A stretch of DNA of 64,000 nt from Hyphochytrium catenoides (taxonomy: Eukaryota; Sar; Hyphochytriomycetes; Hyphochytriales; Hyphochytriaceae), in the NCBI GenBank assembly GCA_900088475.1, contig FLMG01001193.1:1-64000 (forward strand), written 5' to 3'. This document shows positions 23,601 through 36,027 of the stretch, piece after piece. The notes beneath the pieces were generated by a model that worked only from the letters and a program-made list of their open reading frames with translations, had not been told where the DNA came from and ran no database searches. A program made the translations under genes and the position numbers. The stretch's first letter is position 1, and each line of letters opens with the position of its first letter.

Positions 23601-26600
23601 CAGTCTGCTGGCTGCGGGCCAGGCGAGTTTGAACGGCTCTAAGCTCAGAATGTGCTTGCGCCAGAAGGCTTTCCTTCTCCACAACGGCATCCTTCAGCTA
23701 CGAAAAGTATTAGCCCAACAATAATTTGCCATTGATTGTGTAGGAGCACCTTCTCAAGCTCTTCTCCGGAACCCTGTTCACCCTGTGCTCGGTCTTTGAG
23801 GGCCTAGGAAAGACAAATTTCCATTATAACCGCAAAAACTAATAAGGAGATTATTTATCTCGATACCTGCGCGTCGTCCAGCTCCTTGCGGAGCGCTGAA
23901 CACTCATCATGGAGCTGCTGGTACATATTCTTGTACTCGACCAGTTCCTCTCGAGCTGCTTCAAGCTTCTTTTCTAAGGCCTTGATAGAAGCTCTGTACT
24001 GGTCTAATGCTTCAGTTCGATTGGCATGGTCCTGCTGCGCTGTCTCCAGCTTTCATAGTGGACATTAGTCATGCTAGTGCAGCTGTGGAATGCGGGGCTT
24101 ACCTGGGTTAGCTTCTGGGTTAGTTCGGTGTGTCTCTCTGTGAGAGTTAATAACTCTCGACGGGCTTCGTCTTTGGAATACTCTAGCTGTTCCAGAATCC
24201 CTTGTAGTCTTTCCTTCTCCAGTCTCTCCCGGTCAGCTCGCTCCTATGAGATAGATCAATAACTTCAACTTTCTTTTTTGCGGTTGGTCTTTACCTGGAG
24301 CGCTGCTAAATCTCTCTTCACCTTCTCAAGCTCACTGGTGAGCTTTATTGTGTTCGTCTCTAGGTCCCCTACGAGTTCTAAACACAAAAGCGCAATCAGC
24401 AGAAAGTTATTGCCAACCACTCATGTGGACGATCGCTTACTTTTGTTCTCCTTTTCCAATACTTGTACCTTGGATACCGACTTGTCAGCAGTGGACTGAA
24501 GTAAGTCGAACCGCGTCTGCAGCTGCTGATATCGTTTCTTTAGGGCCTCATCTCCTTGACAACTGAGCGAGGCCTCTGTGGCCTGAGGACTAAAGAGTTT
24601 AGCTAAACGAAACCCCTGTCGTATCGAAGGCAGCCGACCTGACGGTTAACTTCGGCTTCAGCATGGCGCAGTCTGCTTAAAATCTCCTCTCTCTCTGATG
24701 TCAACACCTCAATTTCCTGGGTCTTTAGATACACCTGATTTGTGTGGTGTTCAACCTGGCGACAGGTTAGCCTTATACTTCAATCATTAGTAAATGCCAT
24801 CAAGGGGCGACGTGCCTCGGTGTGCATTGTAACTCGAAATGCATCCAACTTCTCATTCGCCTCTGCGGCCCTTGACTCTGCGCTTTGCAGGGCGAGCTTT
24901 ACTTCCCTTAACTCCTCAAGGAGACTATTGGACTTCTTCTGGGCTTCAAGCAACGCGTTGTCATCATTCAGTTTCTCATGATCAGCCCTGGAGTAGAAAG
25001 TGAGTCGACAAGATTTACATCCTGTCGATTGAATATACCTGTCTTTTGACTCTAATACTTCTTCCAGCTTCTTGATCAACCCGTCTCTCTCCGCTGTAAG
25101 CAACCCAATACTCTGCCGTGCTTCAGCGGCCTCAGATTGTGCCTTCTCTTTCTCCATTTGAAGGGCTAGAAGCTGTTGGACAAAAGACTTGTCTCCAAAC
25201 TTGAAACCCTGTTCGATGAGGGCCTAGCAAGAGAAAGGTTGTATGAGACTCAGCCCATTGTCGAAGATTGGTACGATAAAGTACCTCCTTGACAGCGGCA
25301 AGGTCATCTTCTTTAGGAACCTTCAGGGCGTGAACCTCAGACCGTGCATTCTCCAGCTCAGAACGAAGTAACTCCAGCTCCTACGAGGCATTGATTAGAT
25401 AAGTTGTACTTCTCGCCTTCTTGAGACATGAAAGGCGCACAGTACCATGGCTAGTTCACCGTTAGTTTGTTCTGAGTTGGTTAGCTCCATAACCTTCTCT
25501 TGTAAAGCCTTATTATTCGTTGACAAATTGGCAACCTTTTCTTCCAAAGCTGCTAGTTCCTCACTCTTGACTAAAAGTTCATCTGTAACCTCGAGCATTT
25601 CAGCTGACAGCTGAAGGAATATGACAGCTAAGGTTAGAGCGGCAAAACTATTGGACTCGACCACGCACAGACAACAACCCTACCGAGTCATATTTGGATT
25701 GATCTTCCTCATGGGATGCTTGAAGATGCTGTATCTCATTCTGCAACTCTTTGATTTGACGGTCCAGGCCATCATTGCGTGTTAGGCTTGAGGCTAGCTC
25801 TTCTTTCGCTGCGAATAGTTGAATGGTCAGCTGTTCCATCTCGGCCTTAACGCAGGTCCCACTCTGTTGATCGGACTCCAAGGTCTTTACTTTCTCCTCC
25901 AAGGTTTGCAAAAGCGCATCCCGCTCTTGTAGTAGTTGTTGACTCTCCCTAAGATCAGCTGCTTGTACGTTAAGCTTTTCGTTCAGGTTCTCAATGGTGG
26001 CATTCGTCTCTGTAAGAGTCTTGGCGAGCCTCCGCACCTCGTCGTTGGCGCCGTCTCCTATCTTGCGGAGCTCTTCTGATTTCTTCTCCTCCAAGAGAAG
26101 CTTCTCCTTGAGGGTAGTCAGCTCAGCATTTGCTTCATCCATGCCAGCTGCAAGACTTTCCTTTTGTTGTCTGAGAGCTTCCAGGGCGTCTTTCACCGAG
26201 GCAGCGTTAGGGGCCTCAATCTCAAGCACTCCTGTAATACCCTCCAACTTAGCCTTCTCAGCTGTCAAGATATCCAGGCTTTTCTTCATATCCTCGATGA
26301 CGTTTTCCTTCTCGCTGATTACGTCTTCTAGACCTGTTTTGTCTTCCTGAACTCTTTGCATCTGCTCCCTTAAAGATGAAAGCTCCAAGTCCCGCTCATT
26401 GATGGTTGCCTCCAAGTGAACCTTAACGTCCACTATTGACTCTAATTGACATTTAAGGGCCATTACTGTTGCATCCATGTCTGTCCGAGGGTCTGCATTG
26501 TCTCTCTCAGCGGAGTCCAGCTTCTGCTTCAACTCCAAGATTTCAAAATCTTTCTCTTCTGTAAGATTAGTGATCTGTGACTCTAAGAGAGATATCTGCT

Positions 26601-29600
26601 CCTTAGCTTTGGAGGCTTCACTTTCGAGTGCGCCAAGGGCACGAGACTGCTCGTCAACGACCGCTGATTGCTAGAGTTGCCCATGTTGAGAATTGGATTT
26701 CGGAAATTTTCAGCATAGTTACCTACCTGCTCAACTTTATGCAGCTGTTCTTGCAGCTTAGCACTGACCTCTTCCAACTTGATCTCTAGGTCTGCTCTCA
26801 TCTCGTCGGACTGAACAAGCAAATCTCGGAGCTTTGATAACTCTTCCTGACCAGAGTCAGCATGAAGTTCCTGTTCCTCAAATTCAAGGAGCTTCTGCTT
26901 CAAGCTCTCTACCTCTGCCTCAAGCGCTTGAGCTCTAACCAAGTCGAGTTAGTATGCACTTCCCACCTGCGTTGCTTGATTGGCATGGTACCTGTCATGG
27001 TCAGATGATCCTATAAGCTTCCAGTCCTCGAGCTCAGCAGTAGTTTGGTCTAGGAGTTGCCCTTTTTCTTTCAGTTCGGACCTCAGATCTGCAATCTCTT
27101 TTTGCACAATATGGTTATCCTCAGAGGCGTTTGGAGTCTGCTCCGCTTGACGTTGAAGAGTCTCAATTGTAGAGAGACTTTCAAGCAGCCTTTCTTGAGC
27201 CTTGGCTAGTTCTTGCTCATAGCGTTTCTGGATTTCCTGAGGTGTCTCTTCGACTTCAACTGCGCTAACTTGATTGAGGTAAGCCGATGCTGAGCCTGAG
27301 GACTCTGCAAGGGCCTCCTTCAGTTTTTCATTCTCCTCCTGAAGTCCTTGTAGAGACAGCTGGAAACTAGCACTTTAGCCGACTCTTAGTTGTTGGAATG
27401 AGGGCAGCAACCTAACCTGGAGTCCAGACGCTTCATCCAGGGCACCCAAAGCTTTCTCCAGTTCCTGACGTGTTGCAGCTAGCTCTCTCTCACGCTCTTC
27501 TTGATCTCGTTCCTGTGCATTGATTGTTTCCTGCAAGGTGCGCAATCTCTCCTTCAAGTCTTCTGTAGCCTCAGCAGAGCTGTTCGTGTTTGGGTCAACG
27601 TTTTCTAGTGCCCTTTTCTTCTCGAAGCTCCCGTTTGACTTGCTGGTTTATAAGTTTTAACCTTAGGATCAGCGGCTCCCAACTAGGTAGTACAAGCTCA
27701 CCTTCGTTTCTGAATGCGCTGTAAGGAAGGAGATGCAAACTGCCTTGTGAAGGCTGACGCACTGGCTATGCTCATTCTTGACACAAGCTTGTCATCCTCC
27801 TCATCTTCTTCTACCTGCAGAAAAGCTTAGGCTGCAATCGAACCCATCTCAGAATCTTGTTTGCGTACCAATCGTTGAAGTCCAAGCTGGAGCGCTGCCG
27901 AAGAGATCTCACCAGGACACCAGGTTTCTCTGCGATAGGAGCCATCAGTCAACCTTTCCAATACCAACCAATGTAACATTTACCTGTGGCGCTTAGCCTT
28001 GCGCAGTTGGCGCCTTGGTTTAGTCTCATCAATGCACTCATTCATTATTAGTGACGTTAGGCGAGATATCTTCTGAGCATGTTCCTGCCTAGCTCTCTCA
28101 AGTGCTTCTTTTTCTTCCTTTAATTGCTCTTTTTCCGCTTGCAAGTTGACAATGTCATCCTGAAGAGTCACACGGTTAACAGGTAAAGGAAGATGTCAGA
28201 GCACGAGCGAAGTTCACCTGCGTCTCTTTCTCTTGAAGGAGCTTGCGTAGCGCATGGAGCTCGCGCTTCATGCACTTCAGCTGAGCTTCATCGTCCATAA
28301 CCTCGTTCACTGCGACAACTGTGCTGATATTCTTGGCACGGGCGGCAAACTGGAGTGTCATTTTAGTTTCCTACCGTAGCGAAGGAGTCAGCTCAGTCTT
28401 TAAACAGACAGGAACTGGCCTGACGACATTCTCTGAATACCTCGGCATGTCGGTCTGACATCGTAGCACAGCATATCATTGCGGTTCTAGTGTTACCCGC
28501 AAGGCTTGGCTGTAGAATTCTTGTTAGCTTACTGTCCCTAAATGGCGCAGCTTGGCCTCCTGTTCATCAGATATAAGTCAAAGTTGGGTCGAGCAGAGTT
28601 GTCAACTTATTTTGAAGAGCATACCTTGCTGGGATAAGCCAAGGATAACCCTCGAGAGTGTAAGCAGACTCTTATTAATGTTGCTTGCCTCTCTCTGACG
28701 GAGACCCTCCGCAGCAGTATGACGAGCACTTTCACTGCCAGCCAGATCGACTAAACTTAAAGACCCAACCAACACTGCCCCATCAAGGCCTTCAGATTGT
28801 CTTCGTTCATCGATATTCTCCTGTAGAATGCACAAAACATGTCACGGGTATTGGTTGCTCACCCTGTTAAAGCGCCTACCTTGCTCTCAACCACAATCTT
28901 GAAAATGGTGTGAGACCGACTGCTCCGCTCGTTCATAGCAGTTTCGCCGACAGTCCTTCGCTGTTCGCCCAGCTTGAGCAGCTGCGTTATTTTCTCGAAG
29001 TCAGTGATGATTTCTTCATGAGATTCCACATAGACCCCTCTCCGGGGATCTTCTCGAATTTTCAAGGTTTTGGGCTGCTGTGGCATCTGTTAGCAACCTT
29101 CCAATCTGTTTAAGGACGGGTACTTCGAACGAACCTCTGGGGCTAGAAGATCTCGGATGACTTCGTTGTAGATCTCTAGGTATGACACACGTAGAAGAAA
29201 GGAGCGATCCGTAGCTGCTTCAATCTTGGAGAAGATTTCCTCGGAGGCCAACTGAAGGATGCCTGGGGAGGCTTCCGAGCCTAAGACGTAGCGCAGTAAG
29301 GACTTTTTTCCTGGACGGATCCAATGACATAATCTACCTTGCATAGTGAAGGTCTTTCCTGACGAGGTCTGACCGTACGCGAATATGGTTCCGTTGAAAC
29401 CTTCCACGACGGAGCAGACGATCCTTTTCGCCGATTTCTGATACACATCATAGGTAGAATGCTCTTCGCCAAAGACGTGGTCATACTGGAACACGTTGCT
29501 ATTTCCAGCCAGAGGTTTGCCGGACCCGTCGGTCATCTGGATCGCGTTCATTTGTGGCAAAACTCTCCATACTGCTTTTTCATTGTTCTTGATCTCTCTA

Positions 29601-29736
29601 GCGTTAAGCGGGCGCATCCGAATGCAGACCTGTTCATAGAGGAAATCAGAGTTCTGCACCTAATTGCTGGCTGGCATTGGGAGTTTCGTACCGAAATACT
29701 CTCTGCGGAGCTCTGTGAGTCGCTCTTGCTCGTCAT
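20664..29736 (-). CDS. Kinesin-7/CENP-E-like motor with very long coiled-coil tail
   Basis: N-terminal kinesin motor followed by roughly 2,000 residues of coiled coil. Start ATG 29736; exon 1 is 29692-29736 and the first intron is only 32 bases (29660-29691). Motor landmarks: [18 protein letters not shown] (about 29620), P-loop [13 protein letters not shown] (about 29350), [14 protein letters not shown] (about 29170), [13 protein letters not shown] (switch I, about 28920), [14 protein letters not shown] (switch II, about 28750), [13 protein letters not shown] (about 28670), [16 protein letters not shown] (about 28520) and [19 protein letters not shown] (about 28340, neck). From about 28280 down to 20900 almost every exon is Glu/Lys/Leu/Gln heptads, with several dozen exons and short introns. 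The C-terminus (20864-20664) is Pro/Ser-rich. Domain order matches CENP-E-type kinesins, but coiled-coil tails are poor for subfamily assignment. Confidence 0.88.
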
Positions 29737-30574
29737 GGCTCCGGGTTGTTCCTAGAAGACCTTCTTCCCACCTCTTATTTCGATGTTCTTCCTACCTCTC
29801 TGGCCCAAGATCTGTGCCTCAGCGAGGCTCCACAAAGCGTCGTGGGCCGTCTGCAGATAGAAAAGTGATGCTGACATCGGCTGGGCTGGAAGAGTGTGAA
29901 GCCCCGCTCTCGCGGCGAAATAAAGTCTTGGCGCGCTGCTCGCTCTCTCTATCCGCCTTGTCATGTATATGTGTAACCCCTGGGAATCAGGTAGTAGTCA
30001 GGCGTTAGGTACGGCCCGCGATATGTATGTGCATGGGTGCCCTAAATTACCCCCTGCTTATTGGTAGAAGAAGAAAAACGCAACTTTTGAATTTCGAAGC
30101 TGGTCGGAGGAATACTGGCTAGTTAGCCGGTAACCGTAATAAACTCTTCCAGGTCATGTTTCGTAGGCCTATACAACTACCGTTCTCTCTATCTGCAGCT
30201 TTTTATAGAACTAACTACTGTGGGGAGAACTATCTAGACTGCTTTCTTTCTCTCCTAGAGAATAAATAAGACAGTCTTCCAAAAATAATCACTCATTTGT
30301 GCATGCATAGCTCTACTAGTCATAGAGCGCCTTCCAGCGGTGGTGCACGGAGCCCGGGGCAGTCGAATATGAGTATGATGTTCACAGACTGACTGCGGTG
30401 AAGGAGGACTTTGATGTCAAAAAAAAGTGATGGTTCGTTGATTATGTTATGAGGCGACCCTTAAGTGCGTCACAATGGAGCGATAGAGGTCCTTGGCCTC
30501 CCTCGTGATACAGCTTTCTTCACAATCTCCATGAGACACCAGAAGGCTGCAATGGACATGAAAGCAGCGCCGTA
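29737..30574. other. Intergenic, about 0.8 kb
   Basis: Between the kinesin 5' end and the 3' end of the SMYD gene, both on the minus strand. Expected to contain the kinesin promoter. Short frames on both strands near 29664-30008 overlap and lack domains. Residues encoded on the minus strand around 30410-30570 could extend the SMYD gene if 30575 is not its true end. No RNA gene was seen. Confidence 0.35.
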
Positions 30575-32881
30575 TTAGTTACTGTAGTGAAGCGTCATGC
30601 ACTGCCCCATATGCTCTGTGTAGGAAAGATGTAGAGTCTGAAGTTGACGATACCTCTGTATCGCTTCTTGAAGGTAGAGCTCCGCCTCGGCTAAGGTCCT
30701 TTCGGATACAGCAGAGACTTTGGCGGCTTTGTACAGCTGGTAGACGAAAAGAGGAAGTTTCAAGTCAAAGAAGCCACATTGCCATGGCTGACAGTACTAG
30801 TGGCCCACTTACCTGTAAGCTCAACACTGGGTGATTCTTAACATAAGCACGTCGATAGGCAGGCAGTGACATCCAGGCGTACGTTGTCGCTCTAGAAAAG
30901 TCCTGCATTCATAGCAATTCGCATCTTATAAGTCATAAAAAGGTGAAAAAGGTTGTGGAAGGCCTCATCAAGAGACACCTGTTTGTCAATTGCGGCAGTT
31001 AGGAGGTCGTTCGCTTTGCACATGAACTGGTAGTTGATCGGGCTGACGAGGTTCTGCAGGCGAAAGTATCAGAATATCACCTCTAGTGCGCAAAACCAAG
31101 AATCTAGCATCATATACCTCAAGTGCCTTGTATTCTCTCTCTCTCCTGCAAACACATAGAGTTAAGAGGTGATTGGTTTAGTACACACTTCAAATCATAC
31201 CTATTTACCTCGCCCTCAAAGCTAGACAACATCCCTTTTTCCTCCTGCTAGGGTGGTTAGGAGCCAAGTTGAGGGTTTTTTTCCCATCAGACATCAACCT
31301 ACGGCGAGGACAACCAGAGTCTGGAGGTCAAGCTTTGAGACCTCCTGACAATCTCTGCATGACCCGCAATGCTCTGGATATGGCGTTTCCCCTGGACTGT
31401 AAGGAGGGCATGGAGCCTTCTTGCATCTGAAGGACTCCATAAACTCATCCAGTGACTGGGCTCCATATATCTAGCCAAAGTATGGTTAGAAGATCATCTG
31501 AGAGGCCGATAGATACACTGCCGCCGCCAACCTGACACCGTGCGCAAGTGCACTCGAAGTAGTAAGACCTCAATAATTCCCTGAGCAGTCAACGGTGAGA
31601 ACCAAGCTAAGCTTCCTAAAAGATATACCATCCGTACTCTTTCCTGAGGGCTCTTGGCGCCCCAACATCAATATAGCCTAGCTGCGGGAAGACTAGTATG
31701 AGACTACTCACCCAAGGCCTGATCAAATAACTCTGAAGAAGCGGCTCTACCGTTAGCTCTTCACCTGGCTTTATCTCTTTAATTGCGCGTATGCGTTGCT
31801 CCACCGTTTGTTTCTTGAAATCATAGAGCGCGACGCAATTTGGAGCGCAAGAATGGTTGAACATTGAAGTGGGTACGTATATCCCTATTGATATGAAGGT
31901 CAAGAAAGCTGCAGATGCCATACATTAAGAATGCCCCTCACCTAGACCTAGAGGCTGGAGTTCCTCGTCACAGACTGTGAAACCATTGCAGACAATTCGA
32001 GCAAAGAGCTCGGTTGCTGGGTATCCCGCCGTGAACTTATTCAGGGTACTTTGCCGTTCCTCCTTCCGACCTCCAAGCATAGCCCCTAAAACCTACATTT
32101 AGTTAGAAGGTCAGTTTCGACAACGCCTCAATGGATTCAGGCGTACCCATGAGAGCGCAACAAGGTTCTCCAGTTGCTCTTGACTGTGCTTCTCTGAGGA
32201 GCATTTCGATTACAACAGTGAGTGCTTGAAGATCCCCTGCTGGTTGAAGCTCTCGCGTTCCCTTACCAATGTTGCTCGTTAGGGTAAAGAAGTCATCCAC
32301 TAGACCGCCAAGAACTTTCGCTTCCGACTCCGCAAGCCGATGCCGTTTCGTCAGAATTCGGAACAGTAGCCGCACAGTCTTTGTTGGTGTCCGCGGCTGT
32401 GAGAGGCTCCGCTTAGGACTGCTTTCAGGTAGAGGATGAGAGGAGTGAACAACTTACAGTCAATCGCTTCAGTGCGGAGCACTCTTCCTTGTGGTCAGCC
32501 CAGTCCGATTTCTACTCATCAGCAACTGGTCAGCTCCTTATTCTCGGCGCTGCTGTTTAGAGGCGAACCTGACAAGCTCTGCCACAGTAAGATAGTGTCT
32601 TGCATGAAGTGCAGCGCCTCACATCCTTCGCCCGCATGCAGTAGCTGCAATGACTACCTAGTAGGGCATCGTCCAGACACTTGGCAATGGGTATCGTGAT
32701 AGCCACAGTGGAGCCTGGAGGACAAAGTCCAAATAGATGAGACGTCAGCCACACTACTGGCAAAAGAGTAATGTTTTAATGCGCTTGAGTGATGACCTGG
32801 GGAAATATGCTTCGTTGCAATGCAGTGGCGTCCTTTTTGAGCCTCTCTTCGGACTTCATAAGGTACTTCCGATGTAGACAT
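30575..32881 (-). CDS. SMYD-type SET/MYND lysine methyltransferase
   Basis: Predicted protein lysine methyltransferase with a split SET domain around a MYND zinc finger, as in the SMYD family. Starts MSTSEVPYEVRREAQKGRHC at 32881; an intron splits a Gly codon so KHISPG runs into STVAITIPIAKCLDDALLGS (about 32700). MYND cysteines: CSYC, CTSC, YCGRAC (about 32640-32575), continued by SDWADHKEECSALKRLT (about 32510-32460) with the final His and Cys. SET core: GIYVPTSMFNHSCAPNCVAL (about 31890-31830) with the NHSC motif, IKEIKPGEELTV (about 31780-31745), SYIDVGAPRALRKEYG (about 31680-31630), and a post-SET cluster YYFECTCARC (about 31560-31530). A helical TPR-like C-terminus is spread over exons 31.5-30.6 kb. 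About ten exons. The substrate cannot be told from sequence. Confidence 0.88.
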
Positions 32882-33891
32882 CGTTATGATGGTGTGCTAT
32901 GAGGTATATATGTGCACTAAAATCGATTGCCAGTCATTATGACGTGAGTTTTGAAACCATTTGGGGAGTGCATCGTCTACTTCTTACAGCTCTTCTCATA
33001 CGTTTCCATACAAACTGACGAGATGTCAGACATCGCATGTTCAGATGCTCTGCTTCCAGAGTGGAGCCGGGCCCACCGAGATGATGGGTGATGGATGATG
33101 GGCGCTGATGATCTGGATGTTGATCTTCAGAAGTTTGGTCCAAGATACTCCGTGCCAGACCTCCCCTGGGTCAGCCGCCACTCCAGTAAACCCCCTTGAC
33201 AGGAGGCGAGTGTTTCAGATCTCCCCTCTGACAGAGGTGGATGTTCCTCCATCTGTAAAAAAATATAACTTGATCTGTGACCTTTCTTCGTCGTCCTGCC
33301 GTTTTTCTATATTCAGAATCACCATCTTATTGTTGGAGATTTATTTTTGTCTGTATTCTGTAGACAGTACAGTACACTATTTTCAGGGAACCTCTTGCCT
33401 CTTGTTAGTTACATCATACCTATTTCTGATCCGGTCTACCTCTATGCGGGATACTCGAGCGGGTCATTGAGCTAAATGCGGGAAGGGAGGAGGTGCGTTA
33501 GTTCTGTCTTCAGGCTGGGAAGCGACACAGAGCTGAAGGATGAATCATGAAGGCACCGCGCCATCACCTCTCTCTTGTACATACATCGTCGCTCGGAGGA
33601 GGTGAAACGATGCGAAGAAGCAGATGAGAGACGCTATGTCTCTTACATTCTTCGCTTTCCCAAGTCCCGATTGAGGACTATCCTCTTGTGTGGATTTGGC
33701 GCTGGTCGTCTCGCGAGCCCAGACAGGTGGACGGAAGTTGTCCGGGTCAAGTAAGGAGGGGTCGCCGCACTAAGTTACACGCTTCGCATTGGCCATCAGG
33801 GATGACTGTCTAGTTGGCAAAATAGCATTCAGTACCGGTCCGGAGGGGAAGTCTGTCCCCATCCCGGTTGCCCAGCACCACCACTCTCATC
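32882..33891. promoter_or_regulatory. Divergent intergenic region, about 1 kb
   Basis: Separates the minus-strand SMYD gene from the plus-strand aspartic protease and should hold both promoters. It contains T-rich stretches (33260-33420) and two GCTGATGATC/GATGATGGG-like blocks near 33075-33115 (GATGATGGGTGATGGATGATGGGCGCTGATGATC), a short degenerate GATG repeat. No gene was identified. Confidence 0.35.
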
Positions 33892-35860
33892 ATGAGGTCG
33901 ATTTTGTTCTCCCTTCTGTATGGCGTCTGGATAGCCCTTCCAGGCGTTCTGGCTGCTCCCAAGAATAACGCAACTGAGATCGTGCGCGTTCCCCTCTACT
34001 GGCATCAGAAGGGACCATTAGTAAACTCCTCCATAGCGCTAGCCAAGAAGTCATTGTCGAAAGGTGACGATGTCGTCAAAGGTAAATCATTCCTTACCCT
34101 TATGTAACTTTTGTTGCTGGGCTTATACCTTGCACCTTGCATGCAGTGCAACTGGCTCAGAGCAATCATAATCGGGCGCTCACTTTTTATGGTTTTATGA
34201 AGATTGGTACTCCACCACAACTCCAGAGTGTGATCTTCGACACTGGGTCGTCAGACACCTGGGTCCAGGGCGATGATTGCCAGAACTGTAATGCGGCTAC
34301 CACTTTCCGTCCATCTGACTCCACTACGTTTCAACGGAAGTGCAAAGGCCTTCGAGCTTGTCTCTTCCAAGACGAATATGGCTCAGGATCGACATCGGGG
34401 ACCATTGTCCAGGACAAGGCGTGCATAGGGGACTGGTGCCTGGAAGATCCTTTGCAACTGGGCATTGCTGAGGAAGAGACGGGAGATATCCCACGAGTCC
34501 TAATGACAAGTGGGGTTTGTGGCCTGGGGTTCTCCTCACTTGCTAGGTATTCAGTTCCCTCACTTGCAGGTAGGTTATATAGGCTGCGACACAAGGAATT
34601 TGAATAACTGACGTTCATTTATGGCGTAGAACGGATGGGAGTGTTCTCCTTTGCACTACGCCCTAATGGAGAGTCCATTATGACGGTGGGAGGAATAGAC
34701 GAAACACTGCTGGGAGAAGGGGAGGTATGGCGGGATATCAAGGTTATAAAGGTGAGTCCGATCATCCCTCAAAGTTAGACAGGAGAACTAGGTCCTCAAA
34801 TTATTGCTTCGTCTCTTTAATCCAGTACAACGGCAAGTTCTCGTATTGGACCGTCTCCTTAACCCAAATGTCCATTGGAAGCTCCACCGTTTGCTCTGGG
34901 GAGTCTCCCTGTGTCGCGATCATGGATACTGGGACCAACCTTATCGCCGCACCTGCCTCCCTCTTTGAAAAGGTGAACCGGACCCTCAGACCCTCAGACA
35001 CACCCTTGCATATGCTAACCGCAAAACCTGCAGACTATGAGGATCTTCCGAGAAGAGTTTGGGTGCCAATTAGCTATGGGAATTGCCTACGTGTGCGATA
35101 AATCTGTAAGGTCGAAGTTGCCGAACCTGTCGTTCTCCCTTGAGGGACTTGATGGACAGTCTTACACCTTCACTATGGGTCCTGACACTTACGTCATCCC
35201 GTTGGAGAGCACAAGCTACATAGAGATTGGGATCATAAGTAATCCATTGGTGGTGAGTCCGTTAGACACGCTTCCTATCTGGACGATATCTTTAAAAAGA
35301 GTCCTGGCTTGCCCTACAGGAATCTCGGGCTTGGATTCTTGGTCAGACATTCTTGATGCAGCACTACGTCGCTTTCGACACAAAGACGCCTGCAGTATCG
35401 ATAGCTTGTCACCCTGACTCCTGCGAGGGGCACACGCTCCCAATTGACCCACAACTCCAGCAAGCCACTGCGAACGATGATACGTCAAGAATTCTGATCA
35501 ACGATATGACGGGCATTATAATGGTAGTACTGGGAGCAGGTAAATCTACCATCGTTAACTTTCTTTGGTACAGCTCTCTTGTCTTTTATCTCACCATCCT
35601 TTCCCTGGGCAGTGTTCCTGGTAGCTTCGATGGCACTTTGCGTTTCGATGATGGTGATGGAGAAGTCTATGTCTACACCGGCAGGTAAGGAAAGTGCCAC
35701 GTCATCCTTGTCTTCAGATGAGTCATCACTTACAGCTCCATCTGCTAGAAGTGGCTGGCGAGGTTTCTGTCAATTCAAGCTTGATGGAAGCTTTCAAGGA
35801 GCCGCTTCTTCATGGCAGTGCTGGCGTCTAAGAGGATGCGCCTGGGCTATCATACAATAG
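33892..35860 (+). CDS. Membrane-anchored pepsin-family aspartic protease
   Basis: A1-family aspartic endopeptidase, likely secretory and membrane-bound. Signal peptide from ATG 33892 (ILFSLLYGVWIALPGVLAAP); short propeptide; then a catalytic domain in at least seven exons. First catalytic Asp in VIFDTGSSDTWVQG (about 34231-34270), preceded by YGFMKIGTPPQLQSV. The flap region carries FQDEYGSGSTSGTIVQDKAC (about 34367) and GVCGLGFSSLA (about 34512-34545). Second catalytic Asp in CVAIMDTGTNLIAAPASLF (about 34912-34970). The C-terminal strand WILGQTFLMQHYVAFDTKTP runs about 35333-35392. The transmembrane helix is created by splicing: IIMVVLGA before the intron at about 35540 joins VFLVASMALCVSMMVM after it. 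A short cytoplasmic tail ends at 35860. Both catalytic motifs are intact. Confidence 0.88.
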
Positions 35861-36027
35861 TTAAATATCATTAGGTAGCGCCTGGCTTTAAGCTACCCTA
35901 GAATAAAGGCTGGGATGCTATTATAAGAATAGCTCACAGAGTGATCAATGTGAACCATTCAGACCCCCACAAGAACGCCTTCTCCCTTCTAACATGTACG
36001 ATGCCAACAAGGCAGTCCTAATCGGTC

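Noticed and set aside
22829-26674. Long plus-strand Ser/Cys/Phe-rich open frames
   Set aside because: They are antisense to the kinesin coiled coil. Glu/Lys/Leu codons read in reverse give Ser/Phe/Leu-rich frames without stops.
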